64,000 nt of DNA, taken from positions 23,445 to 87,444 of the forward strand of contig CAYTGL010000008.1 of the NCBI GenBank assembly GCA_964437335.1, in the 5' to 3' direction. Below the pieces are notes generated by a model that was not told the origin of the DNA, did no database searches, and was given only the letters and a program-made list of their open reading frames with translations. This DNA is from JAITWN01 sp964437335. GTDB lineage: Bacteria > Pseudomonadota > Gammaproteobacteria > SZUA-140. Within the stretch, counting starts at the first letter, position 1. The number at the start of each line of letters is the position of its first letter. The position numbers were made by a program, and so were the translations under genes. Below are positions 54,787-63,620 of this stretch, piece by piece.

Positions 54787-55475
54787 ACGATATGTCCGTC
54801 TACGAGATTGATCGTGCGGTCACAGGTTTCCGAGAGGCGGGAGTCGTGGGTTACCAGCAGCACCGCGCAGCCGGAACGGGCGTTGAACTCGCGGAACAGC
54901 GCGAAAATCGATGCGGCGGTGGCGGTGTCGAGGTTGCCGGTCGGTTCGTCAGCGAGCAGCAGCGCCGGGCGGGCGATCAGCGCGCGGGCGATTGCGACGC
55001 GCTGTTGCTGGCCGCCGGAGAGCTGGTTCGGCTTGCGGCCTTCGAGGCCGGTCAGACCGACTTCGGCCAGCAGCGCGCGGCCGCGTTCCAGCGTCACGGG
55101 GTCCGGCTTGCCCTGCCGCAGCATCAGCGGCATCAGCACATTCTCGAGCGCGGTGAAGGCCTGGATCAGGTGATGGAACTGGAACACGAAGCCGATCGCA
55201 TTGGCGCGGCGCGCGGTGCGGTTCGCATCGTCCATCGCGCGGGTCGGCTCGCCGAGCAGGTAGTACTCGCCCGCGGTCGGATGGTCGAGCAGGCCGATCA
55301 GGTTCAGCAGCGTGCTCTTGCCGGAACCGGACGGTCCGACCAGCGCGGCGAATTCGCCGCGTTCGAGCCGCAGGTCGATGCCATGCAGCACCTCGGTTTC
55401 GGTCGGCAGGCCGGTATTGTAGGACTTGCGGACGCCTTCGAGGCGCAGCACCTCGCTGCCCTGATTATCCATCAC
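54762..55475 (-). CDS. LolD/MacB-type ABC transporter ATPase
   Basis: A 237-residue ATPase. Walker A is VGPSGSGKSTLLNLIG, Q-loop FVFQFHHLIQAFTALENVL, signature LSGGQQQRVAIARALI, Walker B LLLADEPTGNLD. It works with the FtsX-type permease just upstream. The last seven codons come from a dispersed repeat, so the natural C-terminus of the family may be slightly shorter. Follows the permease gene by 5 bp. Confidence 0.92.
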   Translation of the reverse strand: MMDNQGSEVLRLEGVRKSYNTGLPTETEVLHGIDLRLERGEFAALVGPSGSGKSTLLNLIGLLDHPTAGEYYLLGEPTRAMDDANRTARRANAIGFVFQFHHLIQAFTALENVLMPLMLRQGKPDPVTLERGRALLAEVGLTGLEGRKPNQLSGGQQQRVAIARALIARPALLLADEPTGNLDTATAASIFALFREFNARSGCAVLLVTHDSRLSETCDRTINLVDGHIVKQGTDHV

Positions 55476-55480
55476 AGCGC

Positions 55481-56683
55481 TCAGACATAACGGATCGCAG
55501 TCACCGGATCGAGGCGCGCCGCGTGACGCGCCGGCGCCGAGGCGGACAGCACGCCAGTCAATGTCGCGATAGCCATCGCGACGAACACCAGGCCGGGACG
55601 GAAGGGCACATGGAACAGACCCGGTCCGACCGTGTTGAAGATGCGCACCAGGCCGGCGCCGGCCAGACTGCCGATCGTCGATCCGGCGAAACCGAACAGC
55701 CCGCCCTGGATCAGGAACACGCGCAGCATCTGCCGTTCAGTCGCGCCCATCGCGCGCAGGATGCCGATCTCGCGCGTGCGCTGCACGACGCTGACCGACA
55801 GTACGCTTGCGATGCCGAAGGCGACCGACACGGCGACGAAGAAACTGATCATCGAGGTCGACAGGCGTTGCGCGCTGAGCGCGTTCATCAGCTGGGTATT
55901 GGTCTCCATCCAGCTCTCGCAATCAAGACCGGTGAGACCGGCAATGCGCGCCGCGATCGCGTCGGCTTCGAAGATATCTTTCACTGTGAGGTCGATGATC
56001 GTGACCCCGCCCGGCAGGTCGAGCAGCGACTGCGCCTGGCGCAGGTCGACATAGACATAGCGGGCATCGAGCTCGCGCACGCCGAGCTGGAAGATGCCCG
56101 TGACGGTGACGACCGCGTCGCGGCCATCACCGGCGTCGAGGCGCAGCTTGTCACCGGCGCGCAAGCCAAGGTCGTCGGCGAGCAGCTTGCCGATGACCGC
56201 GTCGCCGGCGCCGACGCGGAAGCTCCCCGAGATGATGTCGCGCGCAACCGGGATGATGCGCTGATAACGCTCCGGATCGATACCGATCAGCGCGACCGAG
56301 GCAACGGCCTCGCCGCGGCGCGCGAAGGCCGGGCCGGAGGCAATCGGCGACACGGCGGTGATCTCCGGCAGGCGATCGAAGGTGTCACGCACCTCCTGCC
56401 AGTTATTGATCGATCGCAAGCGCTGGGCGCGCTTGTCCTCGAACAGCAGTTGCGCGACGCCGGGCGCGAGCGGCAGGATGCGGTTGGCCTCGTCCGGCGC
56501 CTGCACCTTGATATGGGACTGGGTACCGAGCGTGCGCTCGATGATGTTGGCCTGCAGGCCGTTGATCAGCGAGGTGATGAAGACGATCACCGCAACGCCT
56601 ACGGTGATGCCGCCGAGGATCAGCAGCGTCTGGGTGCGGCCCTCGCGCAGGAACTTGACGGCGATGGTCGCTTCGATCCACAC
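55481..56683 (-). CDS. FtsX-family ABC transporter permease
   Basis: A 400-residue membrane protein. Helix 1 near residues 15-42 (QTLLILGGITVGVAVIVFITSLI), a large periplasmic domain, and three C-terminal helices (MISFFVAVSVAFGIASVLSVSV; LFGFAGSTIGSLAGAGLV; LVFVAMAIATLTGVLSASAPA) give the FtsX layout of DevC, MacB and LolC/E. The end ARLDPVTAIRYV is typical. With the adaptor and the ATPase it forms a DevBCA-like export complex. Confidence 0.93.
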   Translation of the reverse strand: MWIEATIAVKFLREGRTQTLLILGGITVGVAVIVFITSLINGLQANIIERTLGTQSHIKVQAPDEANRILPLAPGVAQLLFEDKRAQRLRSINNWQEVRDTFDRLPEITAVSPIASGPAFARRGEAVASVALIGIDPERYQRIIPVARDIISGSFRVGAGDAVIGKLLADDLGLRAGDKLRLDAGDGRDAVVTVTGIFQLGVRELDARYVYVDLRQAQSLLDLPGGVTIIDLTVKDIFEADAIAARIAGLTGLDCESWMETNTQLMNALSAQRLSTSMISFFVAVSVAFGIASVLSVSVVQRTREIGILRAMGATERQMLRVFLIQGGLFGFAGSTIGSLAGAGLVRIFNTVGPGLFHVPFRPGLVFVAMAIATLTGVLSASAPARHAARLDPVTAIRYV

Positions 56684-56687
56684 GGGC

Positions 56688-57923
56688 TCAGTCGAACTTC
56701 ACCGGGGTTTCCCTGCGCCAGGCATCTCCGCCCGCCGGGGTGGGCAATGCCCGCTGCGAAATCCGCACGCGGCCGCCGTCACTAACCAGCGCGCTGGCGA
56801 TCAGCACCCAGTCGCCGGCGGCGAGGCCGTCCGTGATCTCGCTCAACGCCAGTCCGCGCAGACCGAGATGCACGTCGCGCCGCTCTGCCCTGCCGTGCCG
56901 AACCGTGTACACCGCGGCCCGGTCTCCTTCGATGGCGAACAGCGCATCATTCGGCGCGACCAGCGCCTGCGCGCGGCGGCCGGTCTCGACGTTGACCGAG
57001 ACGGTCATGTCCTGGCGCAGGAACTCCGGGACGGGATTGACGCGGAAGCGGATGTCCACCGTGCCGCGCCGCGGATCGATGACCGGGGCGATGAAGTATA
57101 GCTCGCCATCGAACGGCCGGTCCGGCCAGGCGTCGGCGATGCAGCGCGCGTACTGACCGGGCGCCAGCAGCGAGAGGTTTTTCTCGTCGACCGGCACCAG
57201 CAGTTCGGTGTCGCCGTTGGTCGCGATCTCTAACAGCACCCGGCCGGGCTGCACCAGATCGCCGGGTTCGACGTTGCGGGTCAGTACGATGCCGTTGACC
57301 TCGCTGCGCAGCTCGGTCTTTGCGAGTTCGGCGCGGGCGGTCGCGACGCGCTCGCGCAACACCTGTTCTTCCGGTCCGCCGCGTGCAAACGCGGCCGCGG
57401 CAAGGCGCGCGCTCTCGACGGTCGCTCGGGTATTGACCTCGATCTGTTCGGCCTGTTCCAGCGCCTCGCGGGCGATCAGGCCGCGCGCAAACAGGTCGCG
57501 GCGTCGTTGCGACTCGCGCTCGGCCTGCGAGTACTGGGTTTCGGCCTGACGCAGCGTGACCTCCGCCTGCGGCCGGGTGGCGTCGACCAGCCGGGTGAGC
57601 GCGGCCTCGGCTTCACGCAACCTGGCTGCGAGGTCGTCGGCGCGCAGTACGAGCAGCACCTGGCCCGGCACGACCCGGTCGCCCTCCTCGACCCGCCGTT
57701 CGCGCACGACTCCGGTGATCTGGCTGCCGACCTGGGTCCGTGACGGCGTGATCACACGGCCTGTCGCGATGACCTGCTGCACCAGCGGCCGCGCTTCGAG
57801 CTGGTACCCGGGCAGGCTCGGCCCCTGCCACAAGCGCAGCAACAGGTAGCCTGCCGCCAGAGCGACAAGCAACAGTAATAGCAGAAACAAGGTCAGGCGC
57901 CTGGGAATCATGGAGAGCCGCAT
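56688..57923 (-). CDS. Periplasmic adaptor of the second export cassette (HlyD/MFP family)
   Basis: A 411-residue membrane-fusion protein. One N-terminal helix (LTLFLLLLLLVALAAGYLLL, ~9-28), lipoyl halves around ATGRVITPSRTQVGSQITGVV and ELRSEVNGIVLTRNVEPGDLV, a long coiled-coil hairpin between them (~95-185) and C-terminal barrel strands. It starts the three-gene cassette and is separated from the permease by 4 bp. The organisation is like DevB of glycolipid exporters and like the MacA gene of the other cassette in this window. Confidence 0.91.
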   Translation of the reverse strand: MRLSMIPRRLTLFLLLLLLVALAAGYLLLRLWQGPSLPGYQLEARPLVQQVIATGRVITPSRTQVGSQITGVVRERRVEEGDRVVPGQVLLVLRADDLAARLREAEAALTRLVDATRPQAEVTLRQAETQYSQAERESQRRRDLFARGLIAREALEQAEQIEVNTRATVESARLAAAAFARGGPEEQVLRERVATARAELAKTELRSEVNGIVLTRNVEPGDLVQPGRVLLEIATNGDTELLVPVDEKNLSLLAPGQYARCIADAWPDRPFDGELYFIAPVIDPRRGTVDIRFRVNPVPEFLRQDMTVSVNVETGRRAQALVAPNDALFAIEGDRAAVYTVRHGRAERRDVHLGLRGLALSEITDGLAAGDWVLIASALVSDGGRVRISQRALPTPAGGDAWRRETPVKFD

Positions 57924-57993
57924 GTCCCCATGTTAGGGGGCGGACGGAAGAATTACCATCGGAAGGCTTGCGGTCAGCCCTGTCCCCACGACC

Positions 57994-58416
57994 TCACCGC
58001 AGCAAGACAAGCTCCGGCACGGTATCCTCACCGCACCAGACGACAGCATTCTGTTCATAGCGCCGACCAAGCGCAATGGCCTCGTCGCGTGACAGGCCGA
58101 ACACCAGATAACTCGATTCACCCGGCCAGTCGATATCGGGATGTTCTCCGACGCCCGGAAGAAACACGCGGCCGGCGGCGCTCAGATCCTGCGTCAGCCG
58201 GTCATGCCGGCTGGTGTTGGTCGCCGCGTCGAGACGCTGGCTGCGTGGATTGCAGGCGGTGATGAACGCAGCGCTTTCGGAGTGAAAGGTCTTGTAGAGC
58301 CGGACCAGTTCGGTGCTCGCAACCCCGATGCGCAAAATGAATGAAGGCCTCCCCTCGACACGGTAGTGTGTCTGTCGATACGCCTGGACTGTGTCATCGT
58401 CGATCGTGGATTGCAT
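57994..58416 (-). CDS. DUF3293-family protein
   Basis: A 140-residue protein with no signal peptide. The pattern FILRIGVASTELVRLY, AAFITACNPRSQ and DWPGESSYLVFGLSRDEAIALGRRYEQNAVVWCG matches the DUF3293 family. The frame extends further upstream but the ATG at 58416 begins the conserved part. No function is known. It lies 70 bp downstream of the adaptor gene and 31 bp before the Omp85-like gene on the same strand. Confidence 0.75.
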   Translation of the reverse strand: MQSTIDDDTVQAYRQTHYRVEGRPSFILRIGVASTELVRLYKTFHSESAAFITACNPRSQRLDAATNTSRHDRLTQDLSAAGRVFLPGVGEHPDIDWPGESSYLVFGLSRDEAIALGRRYEQNAVVWCGEDTVPELVLLR

Positions 58417-58447
58417 CTTGCAGTAAATATGATGTAGATATGATGTA

Positions 58448-59599
58448 TTATGGTCGCAGCCAGGCGCTGCCGAACACGACGTAGAAAACCGGGTCATCCG
58501 GGCCGAATGCGACGTCAATACCCATGTGCAATCCATGTTTGCGCGCGATCAGGTAGCGGAATCCTCCGCCGCCTGCAGTGACGGTGTCTTCCAGTTCGCG
58601 TCCGGCGATGTCACTGCGGGCGATGCCCGCGCCACCGAAACCCACGAGACTGAAGCGGGGATGCAACTGCCAGCGCAGTTCCAGCTCGGCATCCGCCGCG
58701 TGTTCCCCCTGGTAGCGCAGCGCCTGTACCCCGCGCAGCCACACATAGGGCCGGAGGAAGAACGGCGTGCCGTCCGAGCTGGTCTTGATGCCGCCGCGCA
58801 ACGCGAGAAACAGCGAGCGGGACCACGGCCGGTAGTACATCGCCTGCACGGCAAGCTTCTCGAAGTCACGATTACCGCCCAGGTCCTTACGGAATATCGG
58901 TACCGACAGGTCGATATACCATCCCTGTGTGGGCGTAAAAAAATTGTTGCGCATGTCGAGTGTGATCGTTGGGGTAAGCGCCGCCAGTTCCAGATCGAGA
59001 TCACGCGGATCCACGTCCAGTCCGGAATCCCCGTCATCGAGGGAGACGCGAGTGTCGACGCGCGCATAACGCAAGCCGAGCCAGAGCGGAAACTCGCCGA
59101 GTTGGTAACTCCCGCCCGCCACGCCGCCCCGTGCCGCTATCGTATAGTCCAGGCCCGCGCCACCTTCCGGGTTCCCGTCACCGAGGCCAAAATACTCCAG
59201 GTTGGCGTCCGCATCGGCCAAGGCCGCCAAGGTGCGCAACCGCCCATCGATCCAGGTGCCGATGTGCCCGCCGAACACGCCCCGCGTCCCGTTTTCCGTG
59301 GCGAGGCCGCCGATCGCGGCGATATTCGGCCTCACGAACTCCTGCCCCTTGCCGGGAGTATTGCGGTCGATGAACACCAGCGCGCCCGCCGCGCCATAAC
59401 CTACCGCTGGCTCGGTGATCGGCACCAGTATCGGGACGAAACCATAGGCCGTATCGAGGAATTCGCTGACGTCGAACCAGCCGTCAGCGACATCGCGGAG
59501 GCGAGAGGGGGCCTGCTCTGGCTCGGGGGTATTCTCTGCATGGACAACTGCTGCAACGAGCAGCGCTGTGATACAGACGATGATTCGCGGATTCAACAC
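58448..59599 (-). CDS. BamA/Omp85-like outer-membrane barrel protein
   Basis: A 383-residue protein with a signal peptide (IIVCITALLVAAVVHA, cut near residue 21). The rest is a beta-barrel of the surface-antigen type, without POTRA domains. The LRGVQALRYQGEHAAD segment resembles the VRGY loop of Omp85 proteins, and NNFFTPTQGWYIDLSV is another conserved barrel strand pair. The end VFGSAWLRP lacks a terminal Phe. It could insert or translocate a partner protein or lipid, or serve as a porin-like barrel. It is preceded at 59.65 kb by a palindromic repeat and tRNA-Leu. Confidence 0.8.
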   Translation of the reverse strand: MLNPRIIVCITALLVAAVVHAENTPEPEQAPSRLRDVADGWFDVSEFLDTAYGFVPILVPITEPAVGYGAAGALVFIDRNTPGKGQEFVRPNIAAIGGLATENGTRGVFGGHIGTWIDGRLRTLAALADADANLEYFGLGDGNPEGGAGLDYTIAARGGVAGGSYQLGEFPLWLGLRYARVDTRVSLDDGDSGLDVDPRDLDLELAALTPTITLDMRNNFFTPTQGWYIDLSVPIFRKDLGGNRDFEKLAVQAMYYRPWSRSLFLALRGGIKTSSDGTPFFLRPYVWLRGVQALRYQGEHAADAELELRWQLHPRFSLVGFGGAGIARSDIAGRELEDTVTAGGGGFRYLIARKHGLHMGIDVAFGPDDPVFYVVFGSAWLRP

Positions 59600-59647
59600 C
59601 TGTAACCCTTTGTGAATGCTGATTTACCGGTCGAGTTCAGCGATGAA

Positions 59648-59682
59648 GAGGTCAGACCCTTTTTATAGGGTCTGACCCTTTT
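59648..59682. repeat. Palindromic repeat (GGGTCAGACCC family) after tRNA-Leu
   Basis: GGTCAGACCCT at 59650-59660 pairs perfectly with AGGGTCTGACC at 59667-59677, with a short AT loop. The flanks (TTTT after the left core, CTTTT after the right one) match the other copies. It lies some 10 bp downstream of the 3' end of the minus-strand tRNA and 50 bp before the Omp85-like gene. It is a candidate processing or termination hairpin. Confidence 0.8.
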
Positions 59683-59692
59683 GAATATGAAA

Positions 59693-59778
59693 TGCCCAGG
59701 GCCGGAATCGAACCGGCACGGGAGTTTCCCCCCGAGGGATTTTAAGTCCCTTGCGTCTACCAGTTTCGCCACCTGGGC
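59693..59778 (-). tRNA. tRNA-Leu (anticodon UAA)
   Basis: The minus strand folds into an 86-nt class II tRNA. The acceptor stem pairs GCCCAGG (59772-59778) with CCTGGGC (59694-59700). The D arm holds AACTGGTAGACGC, the anticodon loop CTTAAAA gives UAA, a long variable arm follows as in all tRNA-Leu, and the T arm has the GGTTCGATTCC motif. The 3' CCA is not encoded. Confidence 0.95.
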
Positions 59779-59820
59779 GGTGACTGTGCGTGGCCAGTGT
59801 ACTCAATCAGGCGGCAATGT

Positions 59821-60582
59821 TCAGCAGGCCGGCGCTGGCAGGCGGCCATCGACCAGAAACTGCGCGCGCGGATAGGTCAGCGGAACCTCGTCGCGCGCGA
59901 ACAGGCGCATGAACGACACCGCGTCCGCGCTCGTCGTGCACACCCAGTTCTGCATCTGTTCAGGTCGGCGACTCGCGATCGCATCGAGCGAGAATGCGCC
60001 GGCGTTGAGACCCTTGTCGCGGTCGCGCGCCGAGAGCCAGGTGAATGCACCGACGCCGGCCGCGCGCATCGCCGTGCCCAAGCTTTGGGTTACGTCATAA
60101 CGCGCGGGATCGCTGATCGCGGCTCGGTGTTCGTCGAAGGCCTCGCTCTCGAGCGCGACACCGTGCGCGGTCTCGATGCGTACCCCGAAGGCGCCGAGTT
60201 CGGTTGTCAGGCTATCGACCGGCAGTGGCTTCGAGAGTCCGGACAGGAACAGGAAGCGATAGTATGCAGTCTCGGCGAGCGCGGTCTGGATCGTCAGCGA
60301 CGCATAGAAGATCCCGCTTTCCGTCGCGCGCCCGAAGCGCGAACCGCGCGGCAGCGGCGGATAGCGGAACGGCGTCCACAGCAGATAGTCAAGGCGCCCC
60401 GCCCCATTCGGCGCCGGCGGCTTGCTGCGCTCGAGGATCGATTCGAGCTGGTGTTGTTCGTCGAGGGTGTCGACGAGGTGCGTCGTCGCGACCTGTTCCT
60501 GCGACTCGACGACGCGGATCACGGTGACAGCCAATGGCTTTATTTGGTACGGACCGTCGCAGTCCCGCCAGATATCGCCCAC
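59821..60582 (-). CDS. RES-domain toxin
   Basis: A 253-residue protein. The RES fold is visible in FRYPPLPRGSRFGRATESG, IFYASLTIQTALAETAYYR and the later NWVCTTSADAV; the Arg, Tyr and Glu residues of these segments match the NAD-binding site of known RES toxins, which deplete NAD+. The start is GTG 60582, sharing one base with the antitoxin stop (TAGTG), so translation is coupled. With the Xre-type gene upstream it forms a type II toxin-antitoxin module. Confidence 0.85.
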   Translation of the reverse strand: MGDIWRDCDGPYQIKPLAVTVIRVVESQEQVATTHLVDTLDEQHQLESILERSKPPAPNGAGRLDYLLWTPFRYPPLPRGSRFGRATESGIFYASLTIQTALAETAYYRFLFLSGLSKPLPVDSLTTELGAFGVRIETAHGVALESEAFDEHRAAISDPARYDVTQSLGTAMRAAGVGAFTWLSARDRDKGLNAGAFSLDAIASRRPEQMQNWVCTTSADAVSFMRLFARDEVPLTYPRAQFLVDGRLPAPAC

Positions 60583-60977
60583 TAGACCTTGCCCCGCATC
60601 GCATCGAGATAGGCGATGACCCGGACCAGGCCCTGGACCTGCTGGATCAGTTCGTTCGGCGCGCCGTTCAGATGCAGGTTCGGCGTCGCCATCCAGTGCC
60701 GTATCGCTGTCTCGTCAGCGCCGAGCAGCGCGAACAGATCACGGTAGATCCGGATTACACAGGCGGCGAGTTCACCGGTCTTGCTGTCGGGATCGAGCAC
60801 GCCCTTGTTCTTGAGTCGCGACACCGAGGTGCGTTCGAGCCCGATCGCGCGGCCGAGTTCGGCCTGGCGCAGCCCGAGTGCATCGGCGGCGCGGAACAGC
60901 GCCTTGCACAGGGTCTGTGCCGGGTTCGGGGAATGTGCCGGCATTGCGGTGACAGCGCTGGTCTTGGGTTGTTTCAT
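60582..60977 (-). CDS. Xre/MbcA/ParS-family antitoxin
   Basis: A 131-residue protein. A helix-turn-helix (GLRQAELGRAIGLERTSVSRL) is followed by the ParS/MbcA C-terminal domain (TGELAACVIRIYRDLFALLG; HWMATPNLHLNGAPNELI). It should bind and block the RES toxin and repress its own promoter. The ATG at 60977 begins 7 bp after a near-consensus -10 box; the in-frame ATG at 60944 is an alternative start. Longer frames exist but their first codons overlap the promoter. Confidence 0.85.
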   Translation of the reverse strand: MKQPKTSAVTAMPAHSPNPAQTLCKALFRAADALGLRQAELGRAIGLERTSVSRLKNKGVLDPDSKTGELAACVIRIYRDLFALLGADETAIRHWMATPNLHLNGAPNELIQQVQGLVRVIAYLDAMRGKV

Positions 60978-61016
60978 ACGCAACAATATAAACAAATATT
61001 GACGCATATGCAACAT
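60978..61016 (-). promoter_or_regulatory. Promoter and operator of the RES/Xre module
   Basis: TTGCAT (61008-61013) and TATATT (60985-60990) on the minus strand, 17 bp apart, form a strong sigma70-type promoter. Two copies of a GTTGC(A/G)TATG motif overlap the -35 box and the start codon, spaced about 29 bp. They are the natural binding sites for the Xre-type antitoxin as repressor. Confidence 0.7.
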
Positions 61017-61222
61017 AAAATGCGCAGAATGGCGCATTTCGCAATGGCCATTGCCTCAGGATGATACTGGAGGCGGGTCCGTTTCCAAAGGGGTCTTGAT
61101 TGGCTCTGATCGACCCACCGGGCGGTGCATATAGAGCCGGGTCGTCCTCCCTGACGGTTTCATCAAGTCGTCACAATCCGGCGCCTACAATTTCATGATC
61201 GAAACTCCGGTCATCAAGCCTG

Positions 61223-63103
61223 ATGAATACAGAAACCCTCGCTCGCCGGGAAGCCGGAGATCATTCCCTGCCATTCAACGTCCCCCTGCTCGAGCAACTG
61301 ACGACACTGCGCGAACAGATCGCCGCCAGGGCGGAAGCGGACCTCGCACGCTATCGCGGCTGTTTTCCGGATAGCGAACCCGCGGCCAGCGCGCGAAACC
61401 TCGCCCACTACCTGGCGCTGCGCCGCTTCGATCTGCGGCCGCTGCAGGAGGCGCTCGCGTCGACCGGCATTTCCTCGCTCGGGCGGTGCGAATCGCGTGT
61501 CCTCCCGACACTCGACAGGACCATCGCGCTGCTCGGCGGCGAACGGCCGGACCGCTCGCCCAATGAGGCGCTGACACGGGCGTTCAGCGCCGGCACGCAG
61601 CGGTTGTCCGCCAACACCGAGCGGCTCTTCGGGCCGCGACCGGTACGCCGCGACACGCGCATCATGGTCACACTGCCGGCGGAAAGCGCCTCCGACTATT
61701 CGATGATCCGCGAGTTGCTTCTCGACGGGATGGACTGCGCCCGCATCAATTGCGCCCATGACCATCCCGCCGTATGGGCCGCGCTGGTCGCGCACGTTGA
61801 GCGCGCCCGGAAAGAAACCGGGAGGGCCTGCAGGATCATGATGGATCTCGCAGGCCACAAGCTCCGCACCGGACCGCTGCTGTCGATACCGGCGGTCCTC
61901 CATATCCGGGTCAGGCGGGACCGTTACGGTCGCACGATCGCGCCGGCGCAGCTTGTGCTGGAATCCCGCTCACCGGTTGTTGAAAGGGACACGGCCGGCG
62001 ACGGCGCGGACGTCCTGCGTTTGAGGCTCCCTGACGAACTACTCACGGCATTGCGCAGCGGCGACCGCCTGTATTTCCGGGATACCCGCGGAAAACGCCG
62101 TCACTTCACGGTGCTCGACAGCAACGGTGAAGGCGGCTGGCTCGCGGAGTGCCACGAGAATTCCTACCTCTGCCGCGATACGATCCTGCGGCACTGCCGG
62201 CCCTGCGGCAGCGGTGTCCTGCAGCGCTTCGGCGCGTGGCAGTTTTCCGATTTCCCTGAAGAGGATGTCGAGTTGCGGCTGAAGACCGGAGACGTGTTGT
62301 TCATAAGCGCGGCGCCCGTTGCCGGCAGGCCCGGGAACGACGGTGGACCGGCCGTCATCAGCTGCACCCACGCCGATGTGCTCGCCAGGATCGCTCCCGG
62401 TCAGAAGGCATGGTTCGATGACGGCAAGATCGGCGGCGTCGCCGAGCGCGTCGATGTCGATGGCGTGCTGATCCGGATTTCCGATGCGCGGCCGCAGGGT
62501 TCGACGCTGCGCGCGGGAAAGGGCATCAACTTCCCCGGTGCCGACCTTGGCCTGTCGGGATTGAGCGCGCAGGACCTGATCGATCTCGATTTCGTCACGG
62601 CCCATGCCGACATCGTCGGCTTTTCATTCGTCGAAACGCTCTCCGACATGGAACGGCTGATTAACGAACTCGGGCGGCGCGATGCGGCCGGCATGCCGAT
62701 CATCGCCAAGATCGAAACCCGGCGCGCGGTTGAAAATCTCCCGGAGATCGTCCTCGGGACAATCGGACGGTCCCCGCTCGGGATCATGATCGCGCGCGGC
62801 GATCTTGCGGTCGAGATCGGCGGCGAGCGCCTGTCCGAGATCCAGGAAGAAATCCTCTGGCTGTGCGAGGCCGCCGATGTCCCGGCCATCTGGGCGACCC
62901 AGGTACTCGAGTCACTGACGAAGAAGGGCGTTATCCATCGCGCCGAACTGACCGATGCAGCGATGTCAGGGCGCGCGGAATGCGTGATGCTGAACAAGGG
63001 TCCCTACGTGATGAAGTCCCTGCGGGCGCTCGACGACATCCTGTCCCGCATCCGGGACCATCAATACAAGAAGTTCTCCCTCTACCGTGCACTTCACTGG
63101 TAA
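61223..63103 (+). CDS. Atypical pyruvate kinase-like protein
   Basis: A 626-residue enzyme. The first ~140 residues are a helical extension not found in classical pyruvate kinase. The A domain has DTRIMVTLPAES, GMDCARINCAHDHPAV and IMMDLAGHKLRTG; the B domain is enlarged with several Cys (CRPCGSG). The catalytic KIE lies in IIAKIETRRAVENLPEI near residue 495, then GIMIARGDLAVEIG and the ATQ of AIWATQVLESL. The allosteric C-terminal domain is absent; the chain ends at KKFSLYRALHW. Residues for phosphoenolpyruvate and ATP chemistry seem kept, so activity is plausible; substrate might differ. Confidence 0.75.
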   Translation: MNTETLARREAGDHSLPFNVPLLEQLTTLREQIAARAEADLARYRGCFPDSEPAASARNLAHYLALRRFDLRPLQEALASTGISSLGRCESRVLPTLDRTIALLGGERPDRSPNEALTRAFSAGTQRLSANTERLFGPRPVRRDTRIMVTLPAESASDYSMIRELLLDGMDCARINCAHDHPAVWAALVAHVERARKETGRACRIMMDLAGHKLRTGPLLSIPAVLHIRVRRDRYGRTIAPAQLVLESRSPVVERDTAGDGADVLRLRLPDELLTALRSGDRLYFRDTRGKRRHFTVLDSNGEGGWLAECHENSYLCRDTILRHCRPCGSGVLQRFGAWQFSDFPEEDVELRLKTGDVLFISAAPVAGRPGNDGGPAVISCTHADVLARIAPGQKAWFDDGKIGGVAERVDVDGVLIRISDARPQGSTLRAGKGINFPGADLGLSGLSAQDLIDLDFVTAHADIVGFSFVETLSDMERLINELGRRDAAGMPIIAKIETRRAVENLPEIVLGTIGRSPLGIMIARGDLAVEIGGERLSEIQEEILWLCEAADVPAIWATQVLESLTKKGVIHRAELTDAAMSGRAECVMLNKGPYVMKSLRALDDILSRIRDHQYKKFSLYRALHW

Positions 63104-63106
63104 CGG

Positions 63107-63131
63107 AAAAAAAGGCCCGCTTGCGCGGGCC
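63107..63131 (-). terminator. Rho-independent terminator
   Basis: A 7-bp stem GGCCCGC (63114-63120) / GCGGGCC (63125-63131) with a 4-base loop, followed on the minus strand by seven T residues (63107-63113). It can stop minus-strand transcription arriving from the small secreted-protein gene, and the hairpin may also serve the pyruvate kinase gene on the + strand, whose stop lies 3 bp away. Confidence 0.75.
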
Positions 63132-63272
63132 TCAAGGCCTTTCAGCCGGTGGGGGAGTGGTTATGTGCCGATCCTGCTGCAAGCACATGGAAGAAGTTTG
63201 TCCACGACGCGTTAAATATTGATGACCGGATCGTGAAATTTCGGAGTCAGCGGGCGCCACGTCCGCTGGCAA

Positions 63273-63620
63273 TCACCGCGTTATGCTCGCTGACGAAATC
63301 TCCGAATAGCCGTCGATATCGCACCTGCCAGTGACGAATACACGTACCTTCCTGTTGTGCACCACCGCCTCGAGGAACAGATCGAACATCCTGTCGGCGC
63401 CCCTGATTCGGTAGAACTGGTAGAACGACTGCTTGTCCCGGCAGCCACTCGGGTTCTTCGTGACATCGAGCCTGACGACGTATTTTTCGTGAAGCGTCGG
63501 TGTCAGCTCCAACACCGACGTATAGTCGGTCCAGCCTGCCTCGGCATGCGCGTCGGCGCCGGCGTGCATCAGCAACGCCGCCGCGCCGAGCCGCCTGATC
63601 CTAGCTGAGGTTGAGGACAT
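63273..63620 (-). CDS. Small secreted protein of unknown function
   Basis: A 115-residue protein with a possible signal peptide (AALLMHAGADAHA, cut near residue 26). The mature part is about 85 residues of beta-rich sequence with a Cys in PSGCRDKQSFYQFYR and another in VTGRCDIDGYSEI, which could form a disulphide. No family recognised. It precedes the terminator at 63.1 kb. Confidence 0.55.
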   Translation of the reverse strand: MSSTSARIRRLGAAALLMHAGADAHAEAGWTDYTSVLELTPTLHEKYVVRLDVTKNPSGCRDKQSFYQFYRIRGADRMFDLFLEAVVHNRKVRVFVTGRCDIDGYSEISSASITR

